From Herbaspirillum sp. SJZ106 (GTDB lineage Bacteria; Pseudomonadota; Gammaproteobacteria; Burkholderiales; Burkholderiaceae_D), in assembly GCF_006715495.1 (NCBI RefSeq), contig NZ_VFNI01000002.1:186001-250000 (forward strand): a DNA stretch of 64,000 nt, written 5' to 3'. Shown here piece by piece: positions 44,603 to 52,963 of the stretch. Each line of letters starts with the position of its first letter. Position 1 is the stretch's first letter. Below the pieces are notes generated by a model. The model searched no databases. It saw only the letters and a list, made by a program, of their open reading frames with translations, and was not told the DNA's origin. A program made the position numbers and the translations under genes.

Positions 44603-44944
44603 ATGCTCACCCGCAATCAACCGTTGCCGGAAGGCGAAGCCGATTCTTGCCGGGAGGCCTGTTGGCATTGCCACGAGGTCTGCCGCAAAACCGCGTTCGA
44701 CATGAGCCCGGCTGCGGCGCAGGAAATGAACCTGGACGATGTCCGCGTGCTGTTCGAATGCGCCGAGCTGTGCCAGCTGTCGGCCAACTGGCAACTGTCG
44801 GGCTCGCCATATCGCCGCCAGATATGCGCCGTGTGCGCGCAGGTCTGCCGCGAATGCGAGCGCCGCTGCGCGGGCAAGATCGACATGGAAGAGTGCGAGT
44901 ACGCCTGCCGCCGCTGTGCGGAAAGCTGCGAGGCGATGGCGTGA
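44603..44944 (+). CDS. Cysteine-rich four-helix-bundle copper-binding protein
   Basis: A 113-residue protein with many cysteines in helix-compatible spacing (CREACWHCHEVC, CAELCQLSANW, CAVCAQVCRECERRC, CEYACRRCAESC). This pattern matches the four-helix bundle copper-binding (YhjQ/Csp-like) family, whose cysteines line the bundle core and store Cu(I). No signal peptide is present, so it is cytosolic as in Csp3. It is 12 bp from the SDR gene upstream. Copper binding is known for relatives, inferred here. Confidence 0.85.
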   Translation: MLTRNQPLPEGEADSCREACWHCHEVCRKTAFDMSPAAAQEMNLDDVRVLFECAELCQLSANWQLSGSPYRRQICAVCAQVCRECERRCAGKIDMEECEYACRRCAESCEAMA

Positions 44945-45124
44945 TGCGCCGGTCGCTGCCGCGCAGGCCCGGCCCTCATCAAGCCGCGCCGACTTCATTG
45001 TCGGAAAATGCTCACCAGGAATGGCGTGCTGGGCCGATAGCCGCGTGGCGGCGACTTCGTTAGGCTGGATGTTCGGAGCGCCGATGCGCGTCCGAGTTTT
45101 TCAACCGACCAAGGAGATATGCAA

Positions 45125-45304
45125 ATGTCTAGTGAACATACCCGTGGTGGCAGCCACGAACAGCACGTCAAGGCAGGACAGCAAAGCCACAAGAACTCGC
45201 CGGGGGCGGGCAGCGGCGGCGCCAGGTCGGCCGGCTCTTCCCAGGGCGGCACGCATGAGCAGCACGTGAAGGCCGGGCAGCAAAGTCACAAGAACACCAA
45301 GTGA
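45125..45304 (+). CDS. Small hydrophilic stress-type protein with two repeats
   Basis: A 59-residue, highly hydrophilic, Gly/Ser/His/Lys-rich protein built of two near-identical copies of a motif ending EQHVKAGQQSHKN, separated by a Gly-Ser linker. The pattern resembles KGG/GsiB-type and conidiation-like stress proteins, which are unstructured. The ATG at 45125 is used because AAGGAG sits 8 nt away; the ATG at 45119 is too close. Located just downstream of the SDR and copper-binding genes, consistent with a stress locus. Function unknown. Confidence 0.72.
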   Translation: MSSEHTRGGSHEQHVKAGQQSHKNSPGAGSGGARSAGSSQGGTHEQHVKAGQQSHKNTK

Positions 45305-45466
45305 TGCGCTGACCGCCTCAACGGCAAAAGGCGGCCGTTGCTTCGTCAACAGGCTGGCCTGAGGCGGCCATGATGACGAGCGTTCCTGAAGGGAGGCTGT
45401 CATATCCGTCGCATCCTTTTTCAGGGACGGCGGCCTCGAATCCCAACGATTACAATGGAAAAATGA

Positions 45467-45763
45467 ATGAAAACTCAACAGATCGTTCTTTCAATGGCGT
45501 TATCGCTGGCCGCGGCTGCGGTCAGCGCCCAACCGTTTAGCCAGCCGGGTCCCACCGGCGATAATCGCGCCGCCACCGGGAACCCCGGCACGCAGGAGCC
45601 ACCGGCAGGCAACGGGAAAAAGGCTGCGCAGCAGAAGAAACCGATGCGCGGAGGCGCCGCCGCGCCAGGCGCATCGAAGCGGGCGGCGCCGGATAGCCCG
45701 GCGCCTGTCCACTCCTCGGGAACGCCGGCAGAAAACTCGTCGCGGCCGGAAAGCGCGAAATAA
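45467..45763 (+). CDS. Secreted low-complexity protein, hypothetical
   Basis: A 98-residue protein with a Sec signal peptide (MKTQQIVLSMALSLAAAAVSA, cleavage before QPF near residue 21). It is followed by a Pro/Gly/Ala/Lys-rich segment without predicted fold (GNGKKAAQQKKPMRGG, then SSGTPAENSSRPESAK). The mature part looks disordered and strongly basic in the middle. No family recognised. It could be an exported adaptor or a stress-linked protein like the neighbours. The palindrome at 45812-45840 follows. Confidence 0.6.
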   Translation: MKTQQIVLSMALSLAAAAVSAQPFSQPGPTGDNRAATGNPGTQEPPAGNGKKAAQQKKPMRGGAAAPGASKRAAPDSPAPVHSSGTPAENSSRPESAK

Positions 45764-46195
45764 ACGGGCTTGGCCGATTCCCCAGCGTTACCTTCCATCG
45801 ATCGCGGGTAGCTATCACGAGCAGATTTTGCTCGTGATAGAACCGCCGATCTCATGCCGCCAGCGCCAAGGATTGATTAGCCTGGCTAATATCCTCTTTA
45901 AGTATTCTTCACCTAATCTGTACTTTGCGAACCGGCGTCAACAGTCGCCAGCACTGGCTCTGGTAATCGACGCGTTGAAAATGACCTCGTGATAAGCCAA
46001 TGGCGAAGGCCGATATCGACCATTCACCCTGGCGCCGGCTGGACGTCCATTGCAGGCGAGTCGTTTATGCGTGCTCAGATAATTGGCAAGTTCTGCCTGA
46101 AGCCGCCTGGGCTGCCTTGCAGGATTGGGCATCCGTGCTATCCACGGGCTTTTCCCCGACAACCTTGGCAAACGCTCCGTCACGAACATTGAGAC
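45764..46195. other. Gene-free stretch of 432 bp
   Basis: No convincing coding region was found. Open frames of 60 to 85 codons occur on both strands (for example 45938-46189 and 46000-46251), but none has a ribosome-binding site or recognisable family features. The only clear structure is the hairpin at 45812-45840. AT-rich patches lie around 45890-45925. Confidence 0.6.
45812..45840 (+). terminator. Perfect 12-bp stem hairpin
   Basis: CTATCACGAGCA at 45812-45823 pairs perfectly with 45829-45840 across a 5-nt loop that includes three T. No T-run follows the stem. It lies 49 bp after the small secreted protein, so it may be a terminator variant or a protein-binding site. Confidence 0.45.
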
Positions 46196-46615
46196 CTATC
46201 GAGGTTGCGCGATGGTGCTGGCTAAATCAGCCAGTGTGGTGCCGCGCATAGCTTCGCTGAATCGTTCATGCGCTTGTTGCAGTGCTCCGCCTACGGCCGA
46301 ATTGACCGCAGCCTCGACCGGGCATTGGGGATGGTCCGACGATGGTCCAATTGCGAAGATATTTTCTGTGCTCAGTGCATTTTGCACGTCCAGTAGTGAC
46401 ACATGCTCGGCTGGCTTGGCGAGGATCCAACCGCCGCCTTTCCCGCCTTCCGATTGGACAATGCCGTGGCTCTTCAAGCATGCCATCGTTCTTCTGACGA
46501 CCACCGGATTCGTGTTCAGCATGAGCGCAATGGTTTCCGACGTTTCCCTGCCGCCGAGTAAATGCATATGAACCAGAACGTGCAACATGCGGGACAAACG
46601 CGTGTCAGTGCGCAT
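46196..46615 (-). CDS. Rrf2-family transcriptional regulator (YwnA-like)
   Basis: A 139-residue Rrf2 regulator. The winged helix-turn-helix covers about residues 1-75 (LSRMLHVLVHMHLLGG, then SETIALMLNTNPVVVRRTMACL, with the wing GGKGGGWILAKP). The three-cysteine Fe-S cluster of IscR or NsrR is absent; only isolated cysteines occur (one in ACLKSHG, one in PQCPVE), so it belongs to the cluster-less group that senses through thiol chemistry or ligands. It is divergent from the epoxide hydrolase gene at 46709, whose promoter contains a matching inverted repeat. Confidence 0.86.
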   Translation of the reverse strand: MRTDTRLSRMLHVLVHMHLLGGRETSETIALMLNTNPVVVRRTMACLKSHGIVQSEGGKGGGWILAKPAEHVSLLDVQNALSTENIFAIGPSSDHPQCPVEAAVNSAVGGALQQAHERFSEAMRGTTLADLASTIAQPR

Positions 46616-46664
46616 CTACGACTTTCCATGAACAACGATTGGTGGGGTTGACCGGGAAATATGT

Positions 46665-46681
46665 GTAACTTATGATGTTAC
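46665..46681. promoter_or_regulatory. Candidate Rrf2 operator
   Basis: An inverted repeat GTAAC-N7-GTTAC lies in the 93-bp region between the Rrf2 gene and the divergent hydrolase gene. Its size and position suit a dimeric regulator binding site controlling one or both genes. Confidence 0.45.
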
Positions 46682-46708
46682 GCGTATTTCATGTCCGGAG
46701 ATTCTATC

Positions 46709-47704
46709 GTGAAAGCTATCCAAAGCCGATTGGTTGCTGTGAACGGCATCAACATGCATGTCTCTGAGCAGGGACAGGGGCCTGTGATATTGCTTTGCCA
46801 TGGATTTCCTGAGACATCATATTCATGGCGGCACCAGATGGGGCCCCTGGCCGAAGCCGGTTACAAGGTGGTCGCACCGGATATGCGCGGATATGGGAGG
46901 ACTGATAGTCCTGGTAGCGTCGAGGAATTCTCGATGGAGCATTTGGTGGGCGATATAGTCGGACTGCTTGATTCCATGGAGGTTGAGGATGCCCTGATCG
47001 TTGGTAACGACTGGGGGGCTAGCGTGGCTTGGCAAGCGGCATTGAGATTTCCGCGTCGTTTCCGCGGCTTGGTAGCCCTTGGCGTGCCCATGATGCGGCG
47101 GGCACCTGTACCGCCGACGACGTTTTTCCCGCGCACAGAAGAGTTAGAACTCTATGCGCTTTACTTCCAGGGTGTTGGAACCGCAGAACAGGAATTCGAA
47201 GAAAACGTTGCCGAATCCGTGCTCAAGATACTGTACGCAGCCTCAGGTGAGGCTGGGCCGCGCAAAGAGGGGGATGGAACGCCAAATCCATTTGGAATGG
47301 TGAACCGGAAGGCGGGCCTGCTCGCAACTCTTCCGGTTCCCAACCCACTACCGCCTTGGATGAGCCAGGAAGACATCGACGTCTATGCACAGGCGTTTGG
47401 AAGAAGTGGCTTCCGAGGAGGACTAAATTACTACCGGAACCTGGATAGGAACTGGGAACAAGAGGCAGCTTACTCGGATGCCGTCGTTGTTGTGCCGACG
47501 CTATACCTGGTTGGTGAGAGGGACACAGGGTTGAGCATCCCCGGCATGAGAGAAATAATCGCGTCGATGCCGGAACTGGTGCCAGATTTGCGTGGTGCGC
47601 ATGTCATTCCAGAATGCGGTCATTGGATTCCACAGGAACGACCAGCCATTTTGTCCAAGATGATCATCGACTTTGCTAATGAGTTGGAGGTCAGGCAGGC
47701 GTAG
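46709..47704 (+). CDS. Alpha/beta hydrolase, epoxide hydrolase/haloalkane dehalogenase type
   Basis: A 331-residue alpha/beta hydrolase. The oxyanion motif HGFPE and the nucleophile aspartate D101 in GNDWGASVAWQ place it with soluble epoxide hydrolases. The likely acid and base are in GERDTGLS and ECGHWIPQERP. Epoxide hydrolases open epoxides to diols by an aspartyl ester. A GTG start at 46709 is preferred, with GGAG 8 nt upstream; the in-frame ATG at 46691 has no ribosome-binding site and would add 6 residues. Base composition is visibly less GC-rich than neighbours. Control by the divergent Rrf2 protein is likely. Confidence 0.85.
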   Translation: MKAIQSRLVAVNGINMHVSEQGQGPVILLCHGFPETSYSWRHQMGPLAEAGYKVVAPDMRGYGRTDSPGSVEEFSMEHLVGDIVGLLDSMEVEDALIVGNDWGASVAWQAALRFPRRFRGLVALGVPMMRRAPVPPTTFFPRTEELELYALYFQGVGTAEQEFEENVAESVLKILYAASGEAGPRKEGDGTPNPFGMVNRKAGLLATLPVPNPLPPWMSQEDIDVYAQAFGRSGFRGGLNYYRNLDRNWEQEAAYSDAVVVVPTLYLVGERDTGLSIPGMREIIASMPELVPDLRGAHVIPECGHWIPQERPAILSKMIIDFANELEVRQA

Positions 47705-47830
47705 CAAAGATTTCCAGTCAGGCTCCGAACTAAAACGCTCTGGGTATCGATGCGAAGATTGCTCGTCTATCGGAAAGGCGCTGATGGCTACGGAAAATGA
47801 ATGGTTCGTTTCCAACGGATGCAGGAAGGT

Positions 47831-48829
47831 TTAGCGGGCCTTTTTGGCGGCGCCAGTTCGTGCACCCGGTGTTTTCACGGAACGTTTGCTCGAGGATTTT
47901 ATTGGCGCCGAGTCGCGCTCCTTGATGCTGGCGGCCGTTTCCTGGAACAGTTGCCGCAACCACAGGACCGACGGGTCATTGTCTCGAAACTTGTGCCACT
48001 GAACGTTTTCCGTGAAGTGAGGGATTTCTGTAGGACAGGGCAATAGTTTCAACGGAAACTGCCTCGTAATCTTCGCAGCTAGTCTGTGCGGAAGAGTTGC
48101 AATCAAATCTGTCCCGATGAGTAGTTCTGGAACGAGGGAGAAACTCGGTGCAACCACCGTTTGTTTCCTGTGCTTGTTGCCGGCTGCAATGACACGCGTA
48201 TCGAACGTGATTCTTCGGCCACCACCCCATTCCACGCTGATGTGATTCGCGTCGAAGTATTCCTCAGTCGTCAATTCTTCTTTGTCTTTAAACGCCCCAT
48301 TCGCACAGACTAAGCAAGAGAATTTGTCTTCGAACAGCTCTTCTTTGGGATGCCCCTGGACAATCGCATAGTGCGGAATGATAAGAATCTCAGCATCTCC
48401 ATTCTCCAGATTGTCCGGTGTCTGTGGATTGATTGACCGCAGGTCGAACTCCATCATCGGCGCCACCACTGACGCGCGCCTAATCACCTCCGACAGGAAA
48501 ACATTGATGACGTAGTCGGACGATTCGATAGTGAATTTGCGAGTCGACGTCGACGGGTCGAACGACGGCCGCGCGCGGGTGATTGTTTGTACCTGCAAAA
48601 GCACGTCTCGCACGGGCTTGATGAGGCTGGAGCCCAGCGGTGTGAGCGCATTTGTCTTCCCGACAGACACGAGTAGGTCATCCTCAAAATACTCGCGAAG
48701 TCTCGCAAGGGCGCAGCTGGTGGCGGGCTGGCTAAGGAACAGACGCTCCGAAGACTTGCTTACGCTGCGGGTAGATAGCAGCGCGTCCAGGACAACCAAC
48801 TGGTTCAAATCGAGTTTATTGAATCGCAT
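47831..48829 (-). CDS. LysR-type regulator, NodD/NahR-like (FdeR-like)
   Basis: A 332-residue LysR regulator with the NodD/NahR-type N-terminus MRFNKLDLNQLVVLDALL. It has a standard helix-turn-helix (SVSKSSERLFLSQPATSCAL) and an effector domain including FDLRSINPQTPDNLENGD. NodD relatives respond to flavonoids. Unusually, the protein carries a C-terminal basic extension of about 25 residues (APIKSSSKRSVKTPGARTG...). The gene is less GC-rich than its surroundings. It faces the catabolic operon starting at 48958 across 128 bp, so it most likely activates that operon with the pathway's aromatic substrate as effector. Confidence 0.87.
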   Translation of the reverse strand: MRFNKLDLNQLVVLDALLSTRSVSKSSERLFLSQPATSCALARLREYFEDDLLVSVGKTNALTPLGSSLIKPVRDVLLQVQTITRARPSFDPSTSTRKFTIESSDYVINVFLSEVIRRASVVAPMMEFDLRSINPQTPDNLENGDAEILIIPHYAIVQGHPKEELFEDKFSCLVCANGAFKDKEELTTEEYFDANHISVEWGGGRRITFDTRVIAAGNKHRKQTVVAPSFSLVPELLIGTDLIATLPHRLAAKITRQFPLKLLPCPTEIPHFTENVQWHKFRDNDPSVLWLRQLFQETAASIKERDSAPIKSSSKRSVKTPGARTGAAKKAR

Positions 48830-48957
48830 GGCAAGATATTTATGCTGTAAATGTTTCGGATTTAGACAATCAATTTCACAAATGTAATGCCAAACCTATA
48901 ATCCATTCAAGCGGTGAAGAACAACCGTCGACATTCAACTACAACTGGAGAGAGACG

Positions 48958-50310
48958 GTGATTGTTCAAAATGGAACGCCACGTTCGAGGTTCGGACAGT
49001 GGGGGCTGGTCGCCACCCTGACGATACTGAGCATGCTGGCGCAGCTCGACAAAAACATTCTGGTTTTGATGGTCGCGCCGATTCAAAAGACCTACGGCGT
49101 CAGCGACGTCGAAATCAGTTTCCTGATTGGTGCAGCATTTGCAATCGCCAACATCGCTGTTGGCATACCGGCTGGTTGGATGGCGGATAAGTGGAACCGC
49201 CGTGTAGTCATTGCGGCCGGCGTCATTATTTGGTCCTTGGCCTTGTCGGCGAATGCGGTGGCAGCCAGCTTCTTCGGCCTCGTGGCGGCCCGTGTGATTG
49301 TCGGCGGAGCTGAAGCGCTCATCCCGCCCTCGTCGTACTCGCTCATTCGTGATGGTGTCGATGAAGACCGCCGGGCACGCGCACTCTCTATTTACACAAT
49401 GGCCCTGATGCTGGGGACAGGCCTGTCCTTGGTTCTTGGCGGGCCGCTGCTAGCCGCTGTTCATAATGCCGGATGGACGTATATCCCGGTTCTGGGTCAC
49501 GTCACCTCTTGGCAGTTCACGTTGTTCTTGATTGGCGCCGTGGGCTTGCCGCTGGCCATGACCGTGTTCTTGAATCGCGACCCGGGCCGGTCTGCTGCGG
49601 CACCGGCGGAGCTGGCTGCCTCGAATGCGCGAGCTTCATCACTGCCGGACTATCTCTGGGCGAATCGCGCGTTCTTCATCCCCATCCTGCTGTTCGTCGT
49701 CGCCAACGCAATTGTCACCTTCGGCATGGCGGCTTGGTTGCCTGCAATGGCGGGTCGCAAGTTCATGCTGGAGATGCGTACGTTTGGTCTTTCGCAGGGC
49801 ATCATCATGCTGACCGCCGGCCCCCTGGGTCTCTGGCTGGCCGGTATCGCGATGCAGAAGAAGAATGCCAATAATCCGCTCGCTCGAATCATGTCTGTCG
49901 GCCTGGTATCGAGTCTGGCGATGACCATCATGCCGACCGCGCTGGTCTTGTCTTCCAGCCTGCAGTGGTTCTGGACCATCAACTGCTTCGTCGTCCTGAG
50001 CTCCTGGACCTTCATGTCAGTCACTTCCGTGGTCATCGCACGTACGGTGCCGGCCACATCAGTTGGCCTGGTGATGGCGGTGGTGCTCTTCCTCAACGGC
50101 CTGGTCGGCCAAGGCTTCTCCCCGACGCTGATTGCCCTGGTTGGACGCTACGTCTACGGCGGTAGCGAGCATGCGCTGCCCTATGCGATGGCCACAGTGT
50201 TCGTTACAGCTGGATGTATTGCCTGCCTGGCGGCGATGAGACTGGTTTTTGTTGTGCAGCGCAGGTTCACAGGCGGAATCAAAGCCGAGCATCAGAATTC
50301 GGCCGCCTGA
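48958..50310 (+). CDS. MFS transporter (aromatic acid/anion type)
   Basis: A 450-residue 12-helix MFS transporter. Features: LDKNILVLMVAPIQKTYGVSD in helix 1 and its loop, GWMADKWNRRVVI as the loop 2-3 motif, and the LIPPSSYSLIRDGVDEDRRARAL segment seen in ACS/aromatic-acid relatives. It uses a GTG start preceded by GGAGAGAGACG. It is the first gene of a nine-gene run and probably imports the substrate of the following catabolic enzymes. The porin gene follows after 26 bp. Confidence 0.88.
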   Translation: MIVQNGTPRSRFGQWGLVATLTILSMLAQLDKNILVLMVAPIQKTYGVSDVEISFLIGAAFAIANIAVGIPAGWMADKWNRRVVIAAGVIIWSLALSANAVAASFFGLVAARVIVGGAEALIPPSSYSLIRDGVDEDRRARALSIYTMALMLGTGLSLVLGGPLLAAVHNAGWTYIPVLGHVTSWQFTLFLIGAVGLPLAMTVFLNRDPGRSAAAPAELAASNARASSLPDYLWANRAFFIPILLFVVANAIVTFGMAAWLPAMAGRKFMLEMRTFGLSQGIIMLTAGPLGLWLAGIAMQKKNANNPLARIMSVGLVSSLAMTIMPTALVLSSSLQWFWTINCFVVLSSWTFMSVTSVVIARTVPATSVGLVMAVVLFLNGLVGQGFSPTLIALVGRYVYGGSEHALPYAMATVFVTAGCIACLAAMRLVFVVQRRFTGGIKAEHQNSAA

Positions 50311-50336
50311 TTACATAAAAAACAGGGAGACATGAC

Positions 50337-51404
50337 GTGTTGAAGAAGACTTTATTGGCAGGAGCAGTGATGCTTGTCGCTGCGTCGGCACAAGCCCAGA
50401 CAGAGAACGTGACGATTTCAGGTGTGTTGGGTGCGGGCGTTTTATACACAAATAACGCAAGCTACCCCAATGGCGGCGCCCGCATGCAGCAAGGCAATAC
50501 CCATGCTGTCCCGTTCATCGCATTTACCGGCCGTGAAGACTTGGGGGGCGGCGCATCGGCCATCTTCAAATGGGCCAACTATGTACAACTCGATACCGGC
50601 GGCTTCAGCCCCTTCGAGACCTTCGTGGGCCTGAGCTCGCGTGACTACGGCACCGTAACACTGGGCAACCAGTACGACTTGCTGGCCGACCTGGTTCCGT
50701 ACACGTCCGAGCGCTTCACCTCGAACCTTGCGACGCACCCGGGCAACCTGGACCGCACGGTCGGCAATCCGCTCAACAGCCTGGTCAAGTACAAGTCGCC
50801 GGAGATGAAGGGTTTCCAGTTTGGCGCCCAATATGGCTATGGAACCCCGACATCGACCACCAACAACGGCAATACGATGGGTTTCAGCGCCAGCTACACC
50901 TCCAATCCGTGGCAATTCTTGGTGGTGTGGGAGACGGTGCATGACGTCCCTTACTCGCCGCGCAGCTCCCTGGGCGTGCCGACGCTGTATGGCATCGACT
51001 TGGTGAAGAACCCCACCACCAAGGTGGCACAGAACCAGAACACGGCGAGCACTGGTGTTGTGTATTCCAACGCAGGATGGCGCCTGATGGGCAACTACAG
51101 CTACACCAAGCTGTCCGCGCTGGGAATTTCAGCAAAGGCCCAGACCATCGACGTCGGCGCCTATAAATATGTCACAACGGCCCTGCGCCTTGGCGGCGGC
51201 TACGCCTACACGAAGCTGGAGAACTACAAGTGGAACGTGGTGCATGCACACGCCGATTACGCCCTGTCGAAGCGCACCAGCCTCTACGCTCTGAGCGTCT
51301 TCCAGGCAGCAGGCCAGGGGCAGGTCGCGGCCATGCGGTTCCAGCCTATCGCTTCGACGAGCAGGCAGGTCGTGTTTGAGGTCGGTGTTACTCATGTCTT
51401 CTGA
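50337..51404 (+). CDS. Outer-membrane porin (Gram-negative trimeric type)
   Basis: A 355-residue general porin of the Burkholderiales type. It has a Sec signal (MLKKTLLAGAVMLVAASAQA, cleavage before QTENV) and a 16-strand-like beta pattern (NVTISGVLGAGV start; SRDYGTVTLGNQYDLL as the typical turn). The C-terminal phenylalanine in VGVTHVF directs Bam assembly. A GTG start at 50337, or the adjacent TTG, follows AGGGAGACATGAC. It shares an operon with a transporter and degradative enzymes, consistent with substrate-specific outer-membrane entry. Confidence 0.9.
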   Translation: MLKKTLLAGAVMLVAASAQAQTENVTISGVLGAGVLYTNNASYPNGGARMQQGNTHAVPFIAFTGREDLGGGASAIFKWANYVQLDTGGFSPFETFVGLSSRDYGTVTLGNQYDLLADLVPYTSERFTSNLATHPGNLDRTVGNPLNSLVKYKSPEMKGFQFGAQYGYGTPTSTTNNGNTMGFSASYTSNPWQFLVVWETVHDVPYSPRSSLGVPTLYGIDLVKNPTTKVAQNQNTASTGVVYSNAGWRLMGNYSYTKLSALGISAKAQTIDVGAYKYVTTALRLGGGYAYTKLENYKWNVVHAHADYALSKRTSLYALSVFQAAGQGQVAAMRFQPIASTSRQVVFEVGVTHVF

Positions 51405-51457
51405 CCCCGGTTAAGCAGTTTGTTGTTTCGTTCAACTCGTTCATACGGAGAGTGAAA

Positions 51458-52963
51458 ATGCAGTGGGATGTGGTCGTAGTCGGGGCAGGGCCCTCGGGTT
51501 TAACAATGGCGGGTGAACTCGCAGGCGCCGGCGTGAAAACCCTGGTAGTGGAGAGGCGCACCGCAGGCGTCCAGTCGCGCGCAGGAACCATCCTTCCTCG
51601 TGTGCTCGAGTTGTTCGATGCACGCGGTATAGCAGACCGCTTCATCAACAAGACGAAGCAAATCGCTCCGTATCCGTTCAGGCCGTCGCACATCTGGTCG
51701 GGGTTCCATCCCATCGACTGGAAGTACCTGGATTCGCGCTTCGGCTTCACGCTGGGTCTGCCCCAGAACCATACCGAGGAAATTCTCTGGGAATGGGCCA
51801 AGGAGTGCGGCGCCGAGGTCGTCTCGGACAGCGAGCTCATCGACCTTCGTCAGGACGCTGAGGGCGTCACGGTTCTGGTGCGCTCGTCTGCCGGTGAAGA
51901 GAGGGAGATCCGTGCCCGTTATGTGGTGGGCGCTGACGGCGGCCGCAGTGCCGTCCGCACGAAGCTGGGCATGGACTTCGACGGTCACTCCGGCACCTTC
52001 CGCGGCATTGTCGTGGATGCACACCTGGAAGCACCGTGGCCGGGCGGCCGTATCAACGTCGACAACGAGATGGGCTGGATTCGCGGCTACACGTTCGGCG
52101 AGGGCATCACCCGCTTCAACATCGTCCACCGCGACCGGCGCCATGCCCCCAAGGAGGAGCCAGTCGAGCTGCCCGAGGTGCTCCAGTGCCTGCGCGACGT
52201 GCATGGCACCGACTACGGGATTGCCTCCTATCGCTGGGCGTCGCGCTTCGATGACCAGATGCGTAGCGTCAAGCAGCTTCGCCAGGGACGTGTGTTCCTG
52301 GTCGGTGAATCGGCCCGCATTCACTACCCGGCCAGCGGCGTGGGCATGAACTTCTGCCTGCAGGACGCCTTCAACCTGGGCTGGAAGCTGGCCAACGTGG
52401 TGAAGGGTCTCGCCAAAGCCGATACCCTGGATACCTACCATTCCGAGCGCATGCCGGTCATGGAACGACTGCTGGAGAGCGTGAAGGCGCAATGTGCGCT
52501 GCAGTTCAACTTCTCCGAGGACGCCGTTGTCCTGAAGCGCCGCATGCAGGAGCACATCATCCCGCTGCCGGATGTCCAGAAGAAGCTGGTGCTGGAGCTG
52601 TGCGGCCTGGAAACTCCGTATCCCCGCGCTGAAGGGGCGCACCCGGCGGAAGGGTTGCGCTGTCCGGACATCCTGCTGACGCTGCTGGATGGCTCTACGC
52701 CCAGCATGCTGTCCCTGCTGCGCTCGCGCAAGTTCCTGCTGTTGGACCTGGAGGGCTTCAGCCGCCAGTTCGCCGATCTCGATGTCTCGAAGTACCCCAT
52801 CGATGTGGTTCAAGCGCGCCTGGCGAAGATTCCCGACGTGCTCGGTGACGTGAAGGCCCTGTTGGTCCGGCCGGATGGCTATATCGCCTGGGCTGGCAGC
52901 AGCACTGGCCTGGTGAGGGAAGTCGAAGGCCAGCTTTCGAAATGGTTTAACGGGAGTCTCTGA
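51458..52963 (+). CDS. FAD-dependent aromatic hydroxylase (MhpA/PheA group, FdeE-like)
   Basis: A 501-residue class A flavin monooxygenase. N-terminal VVVGAGPSGLTMAGELAGAG is the FAD fold, GADGGRSAVR is the DG motif, and GRVFLVGESARIHYPASGVGMN is the second FAD motif. In the last, the usual GDAAH is replaced by GESAR. The family hydroxylates phenolic rings before extradiol cleavage. In H. seropedicae, FdeE of this type 8-hydroxylates naringenin. The ATG at 51458 follows CGGAGAGTGAAA. Its stop overlaps the next start by one base (TGATG). Substrate not fixed by sequence. Confidence 0.88.
   Translation: MQWDVVVVGAGPSGLTMAGELAGAGVKTLVVERRTAGVQSRAGTILPRVLELFDARGIADRFINKTKQIAPYPFRPSHIWSGFHPIDWKYLDSRFGFTLGLPQNHTEEILWEWAKECGAEVVSDSELIDLRQDAEGVTVLVRSSAGEEREIRARYVVGADGGRSAVRTKLGMDFDGHSGTFRGIVVDAHLEAPWPGGRINVDNEMGWIRGYTFGEGITRFNIVHRDRRHAPKEEPVELPEVLQCLRDVHGTDYGIASYRWASRFDDQMRSVKQLRQGRVFLVGESARIHYPASGVGMNFCLQDAFNLGWKLANVVKGLAKADTLDTYHSERMPVMERLLESVKAQCALQFNFSEDAVVLKRRMQEHIIPLPDVQKKLVLELCGLETPYPRAEGAHPAEGLRCPDILLTLLDGSTPSMLSLLRSRKFLLLDLEGFSRQFADLDVSKYPIDVVQARLAKIPDVLGDVKALLVRPDGYIAWAGSSTGLVREVEGQLSKWFNGSL

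Noticed and set aside
45938..46189. An 84-codon reverse frame in the gene-free stretch
   Set aside because: No ribosome-binding site, no family similarity, composition like noncoding DNA.
48830..48957. A classical nod box (ATC-N9-GAT repeats) in the promoter region of the aromatic operon
   Set aside because: I could not find a convincing ATC-N9-GAT repeat by eye; the regulator's site needs experimental mapping.
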